64,000 nucleotides of DNA from Chloroflexota bacterium (GTDB taxonomy: Bacteria > Chloroflexota > Chloroflexia > Thermomicrobiales > UBA6265). The translations under genes and the position numbers were made by a program. The first letter of the stretch is position 1. Each line of letters opens with the position of its first letter. Below, in pieces: positions 1 to 8,636 of the stretch. The notes below the pieces were generated by a model. It made no database searches. It saw only the letters and a list, made by a program, of their open reading frames with translations, and had not been told where the DNA came from. Location: assembly GCA_023423795.1 (NCBI GenBank), contig JAFAEX010000305.1, forward strand, positions 1 through 64,000, read 5' to 3'.

Positions 1-19
1 AGTCCGGGCATCGGTCGGG

Positions 20-92
20 CGGGCGCGATGAATCGCGCCCCTACAGCGGGGCAGGCGCTTGCGGGCTGTAGGGGCGCGATTCATCGCGCCCG
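20..92. repeat. Family B palindromic repeat (hairpin)
   Basis: Two perfect 27-bp arms (20-46 and 66-92) face each other across a 19-bp loop. Each arm contains GGGCGCGATGAATCGCGCCC, itself almost self-complementary, followed by CCTAC. The same module recurs at 55894-55967, preceded in both places by AGTCCGGGCATCG. The rest of 1-155 holds no gene I can support. Confidence 0.85.
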
Positions 93-155
93 ACCTCGGG
101 CCGCTATCCGCACGAACGACGAGCGGAGTGCCTCTCCAGTCACCCGGATTCCGTA

Positions 156-1751
156 TCAGCCGGCCGGTTCGGCGGCCGCATCACCCGGCTCACCCGAGGA
201 TGCGACGTCATCTGCACCAGCGGAACCGGAGGGCAGCGAGCGCATCGCCGGGAACAGGATGACGTCGCGCAGGGTCGCCTGATCCGTGAGCAGCATCACC
301 AGCCGGTCCACGCCGATGCCGACGCCGCCGGTCGGCGGCATGCCGTACATCAGGGCGTTGACGTAGTCGAGGTCGATCGGCATCGCGTCGAGGTCGCCCG
401 CCTCCCGGTCCTTCTGCTGCTCGACGAAGCGGGCAAACTGGTCCAGCGGGTCGTTCAACTCGGTGAAGGCGTTGCCGATCTCGCCGCCGCCGACGTACGG
501 CTGGAAGCGTTCGACGTGGGTCGGGTCGTCCGGCTTGCGCTTGGCCAGCGGCGACAGCTCCACCGGGTAGTCGATCAGGAACTGCGGCTGGATCAGGTAC
601 GGCCGCACGAACTGCTTGAGTAGTTCGTCCACGAGGCGTGGCCACACGATGTCGCTGGGCACGTCCGCGCCGGCGGCGCGGGCGGCCGCGAGCAGGCTCG
701 CCTGGTCCGGGTGATCGACGTAATCCACGCCGGAGGCTTCGCGGATAGCCTCGCGCAGGGTGCGGCGCGGCCACGGCGGGGTGACGTCGATCTCGTGCCC
801 CTGGTAGGTGAAGCGCGGTCCCCCGTGCGCGGCGACGGTCGCGGCGAGCACGAGGCTCTCCACCGTCTCCATCATGATTTCGTAGTCGGCGTAGGCCTCG
901 TAGAACTCGAGCATCGTGAACTCGGGCGAGTGGTTGCGGTCGATGCCCTCGTTCCGGAAGTCCTTGGTGATCTCGTAGACGCGCTCGTAGCCGCCGACGA
1001 TGAGCCGCTTCAGGTACAGCTCGTCGGCGATCCGCAGATAGAAGGTCTGGCCGAGCGCGTTGTGATAGGTCGTGAACGGGCGGGCCGCCGCGCCGCCGTA
1101 GAGCGGCTGCAGGGTGGGCGTTTCCACTTCGAGGTAGCCGCGGGCGTCGAGGAACGCGCGCAGTGCGGTAATGATCCGCGAGCGCGTGCGGAAGACGTCG
1201 CGCACCTCGGCGTTGGCGATGAGGTCGGCGTAGCGCTGGCGGTAGCGGGTTTCCACGTCCTGCAGACCGTGCCACTTTTCCGGCGGGGCGTTGAGCGCCT
1301 TGCTCAGCACAACAGCCTCGCGCACGCGCAGCGAAATCTCGCCCATCCGCGTACGGAAGAGGGAGCCGTTGACCTGCACGAAGTCGCCGAGATCGAGCAG
1401 TTTGAGGAACGTCTCGAACGCCTCGTCGCCGAGTTCGTCCCGCCGCAGGTACAACTGGATCTCGCCGTGGCCGTCGCGCAGGTTGGCGAAGATGGTCTTG
1501 CCCTGGTGGCGGCGCCCAACCAGCCGCCCGACGAGCACGATGTCCTCGCCATCGTGGCCGTCCTCGGGCAGCGTCGGTTCGACCGCCGCGAAGCGGTCGC
1601 GCGCCTCGGCAATGGTGTGGGTGCGTTTCGCCCGCGTCGGGTACGGATCGCGCCCTGCCTCCCGCAACTGCTCCGCCTTGCGCAGGCGAATCTCCTGCAA
1701 TTCGGACAGGTCGAGGTCCCGGACGGCCGGGAGGGCGGGTTCGCGTTCCAT
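156..1751 (-). CDS. lysS: Lysyl-tRNA synthetase, class II
   Basis: Charges tRNA-Lys in the cytoplasm. The 531-residue product has the usual length and order: an N-terminal extension, an OB-fold anticodon-binding domain (about residues 60-160), then a class II catalytic core. Motif 2 is FRNEGIDRNHSPEFTMLEFY and motif 3 is GVGIGVDRLVMLL. The start is the ATG at 1751, before MEREPALP, where homology begins; an open frame continues 74 codons upstream but is low-complexity Arg/Pro and unlikely to be translated. greA lies upstream on the same strand, separated by 644 bp of repeat-rich DNA, so the two are probably not tightly coupled. Identification is secure; the exact start is less so. Confidence 0.96.
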   Translation of the reverse strand: MEREPALPAVRDLDLSELQEIRLRKAEQLREAGRDPYPTRAKRTHTIAEARDRFAAVEPTLPEDGHDGEDIVLVGRLVGRRHQGKTIFANLRDGHGEIQLYLRRDELGDEAFETFLKLLDLGDFVQVNGSLFRTRMGEISLRVREAVVLSKALNAPPEKWHGLQDVETRYRQRYADLIANAEVRDVFRTRSRIITALRAFLDARGYLEVETPTLQPLYGGAAARPFTTYHNALGQTFYLRIADELYLKRLIVGGYERVYEITKDFRNEGIDRNHSPEFTMLEFYEAYADYEIMMETVESLVLAATVAAHGGPRFTYQGHEIDVTPPWPRRTLREAIREASGVDYVDHPDQASLLAAARAAGADVPSDIVWPRLVDELLKQFVRPYLIQPQFLIDYPVELSPLAKRKPDDPTHVERFQPYVGGGEIGNAFTELNDPLDQFARFVEQQKDREAGDLDAMPIDLDYVNALMYGMPPTGGVGIGVDRLVMLLTDQATLRDVILFPAMRSLPSGSAGADDVASSGEPGDAAAEPAG

Positions 1752-2075
1752 GCGCGTATCGGTCTCCGGCCGCGCGATGGCGCGCGGCGATACAGGTCCT
1801 GCGGTCGAGCCGACGAAAACGCGCCCCGTCGCGGCAGGCAGGCCCCTGCCCGCGCCTGGGGGCACGTCAACGGTACGCGAGCCGGGCGGTCGTGTAAACC
1901 GCGCGACGAGCCGTGGCACCCGAAGCGCGGGTGAGGTGCTGGGCAATGTGAAATGGCCGCGGCCACTCGCCATGCCCGCTCGGGTGACGACGGCGTTTGT
2001 CTTGTCGATCCGTATACCGGCAGCTCCGGACCGTGGTTGATAACGGTTGCTTGTTAGGTGCGAACACCGTCCGTT

Positions 2076-2360
2076 CTCAACCCCGGAGGGGTTTCGTTCC
2101 CGTAGCCCGGGGTTTTAGAGCGCCCGGCAATAGGCGACTGGCCGAGTCCTGTCGTCGTGTCGAAGGTACCCGAAACCAGCCGAATAGGGCCGCGATTTCC
2201 GGTCGGCCGACCGCCGGTCGATCTTCGGGAGCGCCCTATTACCGGGCGTTCTTAACCCCGGGCGGCCGTGAGCGACGGCCGCATCATTTTGGCAATCGCC
2301 ATCAACCCCGCTCGGGCGACGATGGTCGGTGAGTTCGGCAACCGCCAGAGCCACCGGCGA
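2076..2360. repeat. Family C repeat mosaic in the greA-lysS gap
   Basis: The 644-bp gap 1752-2395 contains no convincing gene. Its right half holds family C modules: AACCCCGGAGGGGTTT near 2080, then GTAGCCCGGGGTTTT, later AACCCCGGGCGG near 2252 and GGCAATCGCCATCAACCCC near 2290. The same modules appear at 34.9, 55.8-56.0 and 61.5-61.7 kb. The left half (1752-2075) is presumably the lysS leader and promoter; I see no clear promoter hexamers. Confidence 0.7.
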
Positions 2361-2395
2361 AGTGCAGCCCATAACCGGGTTGGGAGCCGCCTCCC

Positions 2396-2860
2396 CTACT
2401 CGACCTTGAGCACCGTCATCGTCATTTCGCCGGCGGGCGTCTGCACCACGGGGGTGTCGCCCTCGCGGCAGCCGAGCACGGCGCGGCCCACGGGCGATTC
2501 GGTGGAGATGCTGCCGTCGAGGGTGTTGGCTTCTTCGGGCCGGACCAGCAGCCAGACTTCTTCGAGACCGTCGTCGCCGCGCAACGTCACCTTCGAGCCG
2601 AGCCCGACCACGCCGCCGGTCGGCTTCTCGATCTCGATCGCGCGCGCCAGCGTCATCTCGAGCTCGGCGATCCGCGCCTCGGTGATCGCGTACAACTCCT
2701 TGAGCTCCTCGTATTCGGCGTTGTCGGAGACGTCGCCGGACTCGGTCTCTTCCTGGATGCGCGCGATCAACTCCGGCAGGCGCCGGTTCTTCAGGCCGTC
2801 GAGTTCGTCTTCGAGGCGCGCCTTCCCCTCCGCGGTGAGGGGCACCGAGCGCTGCGGCAT
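2396..2860 (-). CDS. greA: Transcription elongation factor GreA
   Basis: GreA enters the RNA polymerase secondary channel and stimulates cleavage of backtracked transcripts. The 154-residue product matches the family length. The N-terminal half is the charged antiparallel coiled coil, including ETESGDVSDNAEYEELKE with the acidic tip residues; the C-terminal half is the FKBP-like domain ending in MTVLKVE. The ATG at 2860 has AAAGGAA about 9 nt upstream, so the longer open frame is not used. It lies upstream of lysS on the same strand, a common neighbourhood, and is divergent from the DUF512 gene. Confidence 0.96.
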   Translation of the reverse strand: MPQRSVPLTAEGKARLEDELDGLKNRRLPELIARIQEETESGDVSDNAEYEELKELYAITEARIAELEMTLARAIEIEKPTGGVVGLGSKVTLRGDDGLEEVWLLVRPEEANTLDGSISTESPVGRAVLGCREGDTPVVQTPAGEMTMTVLKVE

Positions 2861-3131
2861 GATGCTGGTTCCTTTCATCGGGCATTCGGCGCGGGCGGGC
2901 AGCGGCGCCGCTACGCGCCGATCCGCCGGCCGGACAAACAGGACAGGAGCCGGAGGCGTTGGCCGCCCGGCTCCCCTGCGATGGCCCGAGTATACGCCCA
3001 CTATCGGGGTTCGTCCATCGGTCAAACACGGTCCGGCGGCCGGCCCGTGCTACACTATGACAAGCTGCCGCCGCGCCGCTGGGCCGGCGGTTCCTTGTGC
3101 CGCCCGTCTCGCCAGCAGGTCCCGGATCGCC

Positions 3132-4577
3132 ATGAGCCCCGTCCAGATCAGCCCGCTTTCCCACCGCCGCGTCGATCTCGCGCCCGCCGCGCCCGGCACG
3201 GTCGAGACGGTCTCCCCCGCATCGCTGGCGATGGAACTGGGGATCGAACCGGGCGACCGGGTGGTCGGGGTCAACGGCCAGCCGCTGCTGGACGCGCTGG
3301 ATTTCCAGTTCCACGCGCAATCGGAGCGGGTCGTCATCGACGTCGATCGCGGCGGCTCCCTGCTGCGCTACGACCTCGAACTGGACGGCGACGAGTTCTG
3401 GGGCATCACCTTCGCCGACCCCACGTTCGACGGCGTGCGGCTCTGCGAAAACGCCTGCCCGTTCTGCTTCATCAAGCAGATCCCCAAGGGGATGCGGCGG
3501 TCGCTCTACGTGATGGACGACGACTTCCGCTACTCCATGCTCTACGGCAGTTTCGTCACCCTCACCAACCTGAGCGAGGACGACTGGCGGCGGATCGAGG
3601 AGCAGCACATCTCGCCGCTCCACGTTTCCGTCCACGCCACCAACCCGGACCTGCGGATGGCGCTCGTCGGCAACCCGAAGGCCGGCAAGATCATGGACGA
3701 CCTCGCCCGGCTGGAGCGCGCCGGCATCGACTTCCACGCCCAACTCGTGCTCGTGCCCGGCGTCAACGACGGCGAGGAGATGGACCGCTCGCTCCGCGAC
3801 CTCGCGCGTTTCGGGGACCGGCTGAAGTCCATCGCCGGCGTGCCGGTCGGGCTGTCGCGCCACGGGCAGGAGCGGCAGAGCAAGCAGATGCGCCTGTCGC
3901 GCACCTGCATGCGGACGCTGCCCGGCAAGCAGATCACCGTCCGCCGCTACCAGCCGGAGGAAGCCGCCGCCGTCATCGACCAGGCCGAGCGCTGGCAGGA
4001 GCGGTTCTGGGCCGAGCGCGGCACCCCGTTCTTCTACCTCGGCGACGAGTTCTACCTGATGACCGGTCGCCCGGTGCCGGACACCCGCCACTACGGCGGG
4101 TTCCCCCAGATCGAGGACGGCATCGGCATCACCCGGTACTTCCTCGACCGGCTCGACGCCTACCTGCGGCGCGCCCGCTTCGGCTCGCTGGCCGGCAGCC
4201 GCGGCACGGTTGCCTGCGGCACGATGATCGCCCAGACGATGCGCGAGGCGGTCGATCGCTTCAACGCCCGTACCGGGGCGGCGCTCGACGTGGTCTCGGT
4301 CGAGAACGTCTACCTCGGGTCGGAGATCAACGTCTCCGGGCTGCTCTCCGGGCGGGACCTGCTCCACGCCTTCGAGAACCGGCCGAACGACGGGCCGCTG
4401 TTCGTCTCCGACCGCATGATCTCGCAGCGGACCGGGACGATGCTCGACGACATGACCGTCGCCGAGGTCGCCGGCGCGCTGGGTCGCCCGCTGGTGCCGG
4501 CCGACGACCTCGCCGAAGTCGCCCGCGATCTCCACGCCCGCAAGCCGCGCGCGTCCCGCCGGGCCGTCGCCGCCTGA
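3132..4577 (+). CDS. DUF512 protein with PDZ and radical-SAM-like domain
   Basis: A 481-residue conserved protein of unknown reaction. Residues about 18-85 form a PDZ-like domain (ELGIEPGDRVVGVNGQPLLD). C105, C109 and C112 in LCENACPFCF give the CxxxCxxC signature of a 4Fe-4S radical-SAM-type cluster. The remainder is the DUF512 region, with conserved LVLVPGVNDG and a late GSEINVSGLLSGRDLL stretch. Chosen start is the ATG before SPVQISPL; an in-frame ATG lies 25 codons upstream at 3057. It begins divergently from greA and ends 10 bp before the DUF167 gene, so the two are probably co-transcribed. The family is widespread in Firmicutes, Actinobacteria and Chloroflexota. Confidence 0.9.
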   Translation: MSPVQISPLSHRRVDLAPAAPGTVETVSPASLAMELGIEPGDRVVGVNGQPLLDALDFQFHAQSERVVIDVDRGGSLLRYDLELDGDEFWGITFADPTFDGVRLCENACPFCFIKQIPKGMRRSLYVMDDDFRYSMLYGSFVTLTNLSEDDWRRIEEQHISPLHVSVHATNPDLRMALVGNPKAGKIMDDLARLERAGIDFHAQLVLVPGVNDGEEMDRSLRDLARFGDRLKSIAGVPVGLSRHGQERQSKQMRLSRTCMRTLPGKQITVRRYQPEEAAAVIDQAERWQERFWAERGTPFFYLGDEFYLMTGRPVPDTRHYGGFPQIEDGIGITRYFLDRLDAYLRRARFGSLAGSRGTVACGTMIAQTMREAVDRFNARTGAALDVVSVENVYLGSEINVSGLLSGRDLLHAFENRPNDGPLFVSDRMISQRTGTMLDDMTVAEVAGALGRPLVPADDLAEVARDLHARKPRASRRAVAA

Positions 4578-4587
4578 GCGGACGAAG

Positions 4588-5064
4588 ATGGCCGACACGG
4601 ATGCGATTGCGCCGCACGCCGACGGCTGCGTCATCACACTGAAGGTGGTTCCGCGCGCGAGTCGGACAGCCATCTGGCGGGGCGCCGATGGGTCCATCGT
4701 CGTGCGGCTGACCGCGCCGCCGGTCGATGGCGCGGCGAACGAAGCCCTCGTCCGCGCCCTCGCCGACCGGTTCCGCATCGCAAAAAGCGCCGTGCGAATC
4801 GCGGCGGGCGCCACCGGTCGCCGCAAGCGCGTCGTGCTGGCCGGTGTCTCCCCCGAGGATGCGGCGGCGATCTTGCTGGTCGGGCGGCAGGCAGCCGCTC
4901 GTAGATCGCTCCCGATTGTCAGCATTCAACGCCACGTCGTGGAGGAAGGATCGGCGCCCTCCATCGTCGGCTGGCGTTCACGAGGGAGGGCGCCGGTCCC
5001 TCCTCCACGACGACGAAACGGAATCCGGCCGTTGGACGGGAACCCGAATCAGGCCGCCCGGTAG
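4588..5064 (+). CDS. DUF167/UPF0235 family protein with a repeat-derived tail
   Basis: The first ~105 residues match the small DUF167 (YggU-like) fold: VVPRASRTAI, then the characteristic RLTAPPVDGAANEAL and a C-terminal GRRKRVVL strand. Function is unknown. Members usually have about 75-105 residues, but this frame continues to 158. The extra tail is encoded by a family D palindromic repeat (4935-5013), so residues about 116-142 are translated hairpin DNA. The last 16 bp overlap the end of the convergent YagU-like gene. Either the repeat inserted near the stop and extended the protein, or the true stop was lost. The DUF167 call is solid. Confidence 0.85.
   Translation: MADTDAIAPHADGCVITLKVVPRASRTAIWRGADGSIVVRLTAPPVDGAANEALVRALADRFRIAKSAVRIAAGATGRRKRVVLAGVSPEDAAAILLVGRQAAARRSLPIVSIQRHVVEEGSAPSIVGWRSRGRAPVPPPRRRNGIRPLDGNPNQAAR
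4935..5013. repeat. Family D palindromic repeat inside the DUF167 frame
   Basis: Near-perfect inverted arms beginning CGTCGTGGAGGAAGG and ending CCTCCTCCACGACG surround a loop with TCGTCGGCTGGCG. Related copies lie at 14378-14477, 40702-40786 and 50671-50743. The loop closely matches the 50.7-kb copy (TCGTTGGTTGGCG), while the 14.4- and 40.7-kb copies share another loop. Confidence 0.85.
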
Positions 5065-5591
5065 CGGGCGGCCGACGTTCGCTCTGGCCCGAGGGCATCC
5101 AGCGCGGTCATGACCGCCTCCGTCGTGACGCCGAGCGCGAGGTGGGCGGCCAACCCGCGTGCGTGCGCCTGCCACGGGTAGGCCTGCGGCGGAGCGGCCA
5201 GCCCGAGCGCCTGGCCGAGCGCCTCGTCGTTGACGAGGAAGAGCGCCAACCCGTAGAGCAGGCCCCGCGTGATGCCCGATCCGCCCAGATGCGGCCTCGC
5301 CGCGCCGTAGATCACGCCGGGCACGACGCCGAGCGCGTAGTGGATGGCCGAGGCGGCCGTCGCGACTCCATCCTCGCCCGGCTCCGCGCCGATCGCGTCG
5401 GCGAGGCGGCCGGCGGCGACGCTGGCGGGGTCCTTCCCCTCCACGCGCGCCGCTTCTTCCTGCTTCACCGTAGCGGGGTCCTCGAGGTCGTAGAGATACG
5501 TGCTGACCTTGTCCATGACGACGGTGCCGACCGCCCCGGCGATCGCGCCTTCGACCGCGCCGACGAGGTAGCCGTTGGTTTCGCGGTGCAT
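5049..5591 (-). CDS. YagU/DUF1440-like inner-membrane protein
   Basis: A 180-residue hydrophobic protein. It starts HRETNGYLVGAVEGAIAGAVGTVVMD, an amphipathic Gly/Ala-rich helix typical of the YagU/DUF1440 group, followed by an acidic segment (YDLEDPATVKQEE) and three or so further hydrophobic stretches (SAIHYALGVVPGVIYGAA, GLLYGLALFLVNDEA, HLALGVTTEAVM). E. coli YagU affects acid resistance; no role is demonstrated for this branch. The ATG at 5591 is preceded by GAAGGGACG. It overlaps the end of the convergent DUF167 gene by 16 bp. The family call is from pattern resemblance only. Confidence 0.7.
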   Translation of the reverse strand: MHRETNGYLVGAVEGAIAGAVGTVVMDKVSTYLYDLEDPATVKQEEAARVEGKDPASVAAGRLADAIGAEPGEDGVATAASAIHYALGVVPGVIYGAARPHLGGSGITRGLLYGLALFLVNDEALGQALGLAAPPQAYPWQAHARGLAAHLALGVTTEAVMTALDALGPERTSAARYRAA

Positions 5592-5738
5592 CGCCCGTCC
5601 CTTCGCGTCGGCGCGCGGCACGCGAACAGGTGCGCGGCCACGCCCCACGAGAAGCCATGGCACGACGTGTTCCAGCGGGAACGGGGTGGGCGAAATCCCG
5701 TCGGTTGGCGCCGAGTTTCCGCGGGCTGTGCAGACGGG

Positions 5739-6605
5739 CTAGCGACGAGCGCCGCGACGGGCAATCGCGGCGATGACCGCGGCGAGGACGGCGACCACGG
5801 CGGCGACGGCGACATCCCCGAGCACGTGGTGGCCCCGGCGCCGGCGATCGATGACCGCGCGCGGTGGCCGGTACGCATGCATCGCCCACCAGAGGACGAC
5901 CGTTTCGCGCATCGCCCGCAGGATGACGCGCGGGTTGCCGCCGGAGGCCTCGCCGGCCACGCGGGGGTAGTGGTGCACCCCAACCTGCATCAGCCGCGCG
6001 CCCTGCCGCCGCGCCTTCGCCTGGATCTCGGTGTTGATCAGCGCGCCCGGCGCGGAAAGATCCAGCGAGCGGATCAGGTCGCCGCGGAAGATCTTGAACG
6101 CGCAGTCGATGTCGCGCAGGTGGACCCCGAAGAGGATGCGCACCGCCACGTTGAAGATCTCGGCGAAGACCCGCCGGTGGAGCGGGTCGTTCCGCTCCTG
6201 CCGGAACCCGGCGACGATGTCGTACTCGTCCACAAACGGCGACAGCAGGCGCAGATCGGCGAGGTCGAACTGCCGGTCGCTGTCCATGAACATCACCCAG
6301 TCGCCGGTGGACGCGGCGAACCCGCTGGTCAGCGCCGCGCCGTACCCCCGGTTGCGCGGGTGGTGGACGACGCGCACCCGCGCGTCGGCGCCGGCAAGAT
6401 CGTCGGCGATGCGGCCGGTGCCGTCGCGGCTGCCGTCGTCCACGATGATGATCTCGAACGGTTCGGCGAAATGCGGCAGCACTTCGAGGGCGCGGGCGAC
6501 GACGGGTCCGAGGTTCGCCGCCTCGTTGTGCGCCGGCAGCACCAGCGAAAGCGAACCGGGGATGCGCCGTCCGCGCTCCGGGTCGAAGGGAGGGTAGGCC
6601 GTCAT
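5739..6605 (-). CDS. Family 2 glycosyltransferase, polyprenyl-phosphate sugar transferase type
   Basis: A 288-residue GT-A glycosyltransferase resembling dolichol-phosphate-mannose synthase/GtrB. It opens with SLVLPAHNEAANLGPVV and IIIVDDGSRDGTG, has the metal-binding MDSDRQFD, and later the acceptor-site region VAGFRQERNDP. A C-terminal hydrophobic helix (about residues 262-282) should anchor it in the membrane. It probably transfers a nucleotide-activated sugar to a lipid carrier for envelope glycosylation. Its ATG overlaps the VanW stop codon (ATGA), so it is the last, translationally coupled gene of the five-gene envelope operon. Confidence 0.88.
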   Translation of the reverse strand: MTAYPPFDPERGRRIPGSLSLVLPAHNEAANLGPVVARALEVLPHFAEPFEIIIVDDGSRDGTGRIADDLAGADARVRVVHHPRNRGYGAALTSGFAASTGDWVMFMDSDRQFDLADLRLLSPFVDEYDIVAGFRQERNDPLHRRVFAEIFNVAVRILFGVHLRDIDCAFKIFRGDLIRSLDLSAPGALINTEIQAKARRQGARLMQVGVHHYPRVAGEASGGNPRVILRAMRETVVLWWAMHAYRPPRAVIDRRRRGHHVLGDVAVAAVVAVLAAVIAAIARRGARR

Positions 6606-8626
6606 CCGGTCCCCTGCGCGAGCGGGTCGCCGCTCGCGACCTGCCATGTCTCCCCGCCGCCGTTCTCGGGCTCCGGCGGCAGCGGCGGCAACTCCCGGTT
6701 GGGATCGGCGGGGGAATCGCCCTTCATGTCCGGGCTCACCGACCACACGTTTCCGCGCGGGTAGAACTTCGTGTAGAACGAGCGCTCCCAGAGGAGGTCG
6801 CCGTTGCGGTCGGTGACGGTGCGGCGATGGGTGACTTCTTCGCCGATGGACGCCGCCTGCACCTGGTTGATCGTGCCGGGCTCGAGTTCCTCGTCCACGA
6901 TCTCCTTGTCCGCCTCGACCTGGAACTTCTTGCCGTAGGTCGGGCCTTCGTCGGCAACCGTCCAGCCGGTGTCCTCACCGTAGATGTTGACGACCACGTT
7001 GACGCCGTCGGTCCACGACTCGACCAGCAGCCACGAATCGGTCGGGTTTTCGAACCGGAAATCGCCCCAGGTCGAAGGGTCCGGCGTCGGTTGCAGGATC
7101 GAGGCGTCCAGCCCGGGCGCCCAGCCGTCGTACTCGTAGAAGGCGATCCGGAAGCGGTGCGGCCACCACTCGGTGATCGGCATGCCGGCGAAGTAGGCTG
7201 CCCGGAACACCGTGGTGGACACCTGGCAGATGCCGCCGCCGATGTCCTGCCCGATTTGCTCCCCGAGGATTACCTGCGCTTCGACGAACCCGGCTTCCTC
7301 GGTGATGTAGCCGATGGAATGGTTGAACGTGAACTCCCCGTGCGGCGGCACCAGCGTGCCGTTGAGCAGGGCCGCGCCGACCTCGACGTTGGTGGCCCGG
7401 CCGTCGCTCGACCCGGAGTAGTTGGACGACCCGGAACCGAGCAGTTTCGTGATCCCCAGCGCGGCGAGATTGCCGGAATCGATGGTCGGCTTCGTCACCG
7501 TGACCGGCGCCTGGACCGGACCGTGCGCGCCAAAGAAACTCTCCTCCACCGCCGCCGCGAGTTCGGCCGGCCGCAGTTCGACGCCATCGACGCTGGAAAC
7601 GACGGACACCAGTCGTTCGCCGTTCCAGCCGACCTCGGCGTCCTTCGGCTGCTGCTCGATCGCCGGAGCCAGGCGTTCATCCAGCCACGCCGCCAGCGCC
7701 TCGCGGTCCATCCCGAGCGAGAAGGCCTCGGCCCCGCGCTTCGTCGGATCGATCGACTGGGTGACGAACCGGCCGAGATCGGCCGGCGGCAGCGTCCACA
7801 GCCCGCCGTTGTAGGAAACCTGCACCGGCATCGCCATCGCGAGCCGGAGTTGCTCGACGGCGGGTTGCAGGTCCTCGCCGCGCACGGCGGCCATCCTCGC
7901 GGTGGTCGGCAAATCGCCGGTGTACGGGCGCATCGCCGCCAGGTTGGACATCAGCGCCGCCGACGCGCCCGCGCGATCGACGACGGTGCCGTCCTGCTCA
8001 GGTACGATCGTGACCGTCGCCCCGTCAATCTTCAGGGAAGCGTTCGCCGGCGGCAGCCCGAGGTCGCGGTCGATGCCGTCGAACCACGCGTCCAGTTTGG
8101 CGTGGTCGAAGCGGACCGGCAGCGAAATCTGCTGGTCGCCACGGACGAGCCCGGCCGTCGCCGCGAGGCGGTCCCGCGCCTCGTCCTCGCGCCCGACGGC
8201 GTACGCCGCGGCGAGCCCGGCGGACACGTCCGCCTCCGCGCCGAGGTCGCGCAACGTCGCCTGCCAGCGCCGGTCGCCGAGGAACAGCGTCACCACCTGC
8301 GACTCGATCTCGGCGGCGCGCGCCATCAGCGCCGCCTCGGCTTCGGCCGGGGTCAGCCCGCCCACCGGCACGTCGGCCACGACAACGGCGGGGTAGACCC
8401 GGCCTTCGTGGGCCACGCGCAGCAGGACCAGCGCCACGGCGAAGACGAACAGGACCAGCGCCGCGCCGACGACGGCGCGCATGGCGAGCCGCGCCCCGTT
8501 CGCGACCACGGCGGCGCCTAACTCGGCCAGCGGATCGGTGCGCGGCGTCGCGACGCCGGCGGACGCCGGGTCGAGTCGCGGCGCGCGCGCGACGGTGGGA
8601 ACCGAAACCTGCCGCCCCAAGACCAC
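6602..8626 (-). CDS. VanW family protein with peptidoglycan-binding-like repeats
   Basis: A 674-residue envelope protein. A cytoplasmic tail is followed by one transmembrane helix (RAVVGAALVLFVFAVALVLL, about residues 50-70). Two PG_binding_4-like domains follow, the first beginning VYPAVVVADVPVGGLTPAEAE. The VanW domain carries GEFTFNHSIGYITEEAGF and IGQDIGGGICQVSTTVFRAA, and the C-terminal part resembles G5/beta domains before a Pro/Glu-rich tail. I chose the GTG at 8626, which leaves a 10-bp gap after the FHA gene; the ATG at 8707 would overlap that gene by 71 bp. VanW proteins occur with vancomycin-resistance clusters in some species, but here it is more likely a general cell-wall factor. 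Confidence 0.87.
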   Translation of the reverse strand: MVLGRQVSVPTVARAPRLDPASAGVATPRTDPLAELGAAVVANGARLAMRAVVGAALVLFVFAVALVLLRVAHEGRVYPAVVVADVPVGGLTPAEAEAALMARAAEIESQVVTLFLGDRRWQATLRDLGAEADVSAGLAAAYAVGREDEARDRLAATAGLVRGDQQISLPVRFDHAKLDAWFDGIDRDLGLPPANASLKIDGATVTIVPEQDGTVVDRAGASAALMSNLAAMRPYTGDLPTTARMAAVRGEDLQPAVEQLRLAMAMPVQVSYNGGLWTLPPADLGRFVTQSIDPTKRGAEAFSLGMDREALAAWLDERLAPAIEQQPKDAEVGWNGERLVSVVSSVDGVELRPAELAAAVEESFFGAHGPVQAPVTVTKPTIDSGNLAALGITKLLGSGSSNYSGSSDGRATNVEVGAALLNGTLVPPHGEFTFNHSIGYITEEAGFVEAQVILGEQIGQDIGGGICQVSTTVFRAAYFAGMPITEWWPHRFRIAFYEYDGWAPGLDASILQPTPDPSTWGDFRFENPTDSWLLVESWTDGVNVVVNIYGEDTGWTVADEGPTYGKKFQVEADKEIVDEELEPGTINQVQAASIGEEVTHRRTVTDRNGDLLWERSFYTKFYPRGNVWSVSPDMKGDSPADPNRELPPLPPEPENGGGETWQVASGDPLAQGTG

Positions 8627-8636
8627 CCCCCGCGCG

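Noticed and set aside
2115..4925. 936-codon open frame on the minus strand
   Set aside because: It is antisense to greA's neighbour, the DUF512 and DUF167 genes, which have clear motifs. The antisense translation is low-complexity Arg/Gly/Val without domain signatures, as expected of shadow frames in GC-rich DNA.
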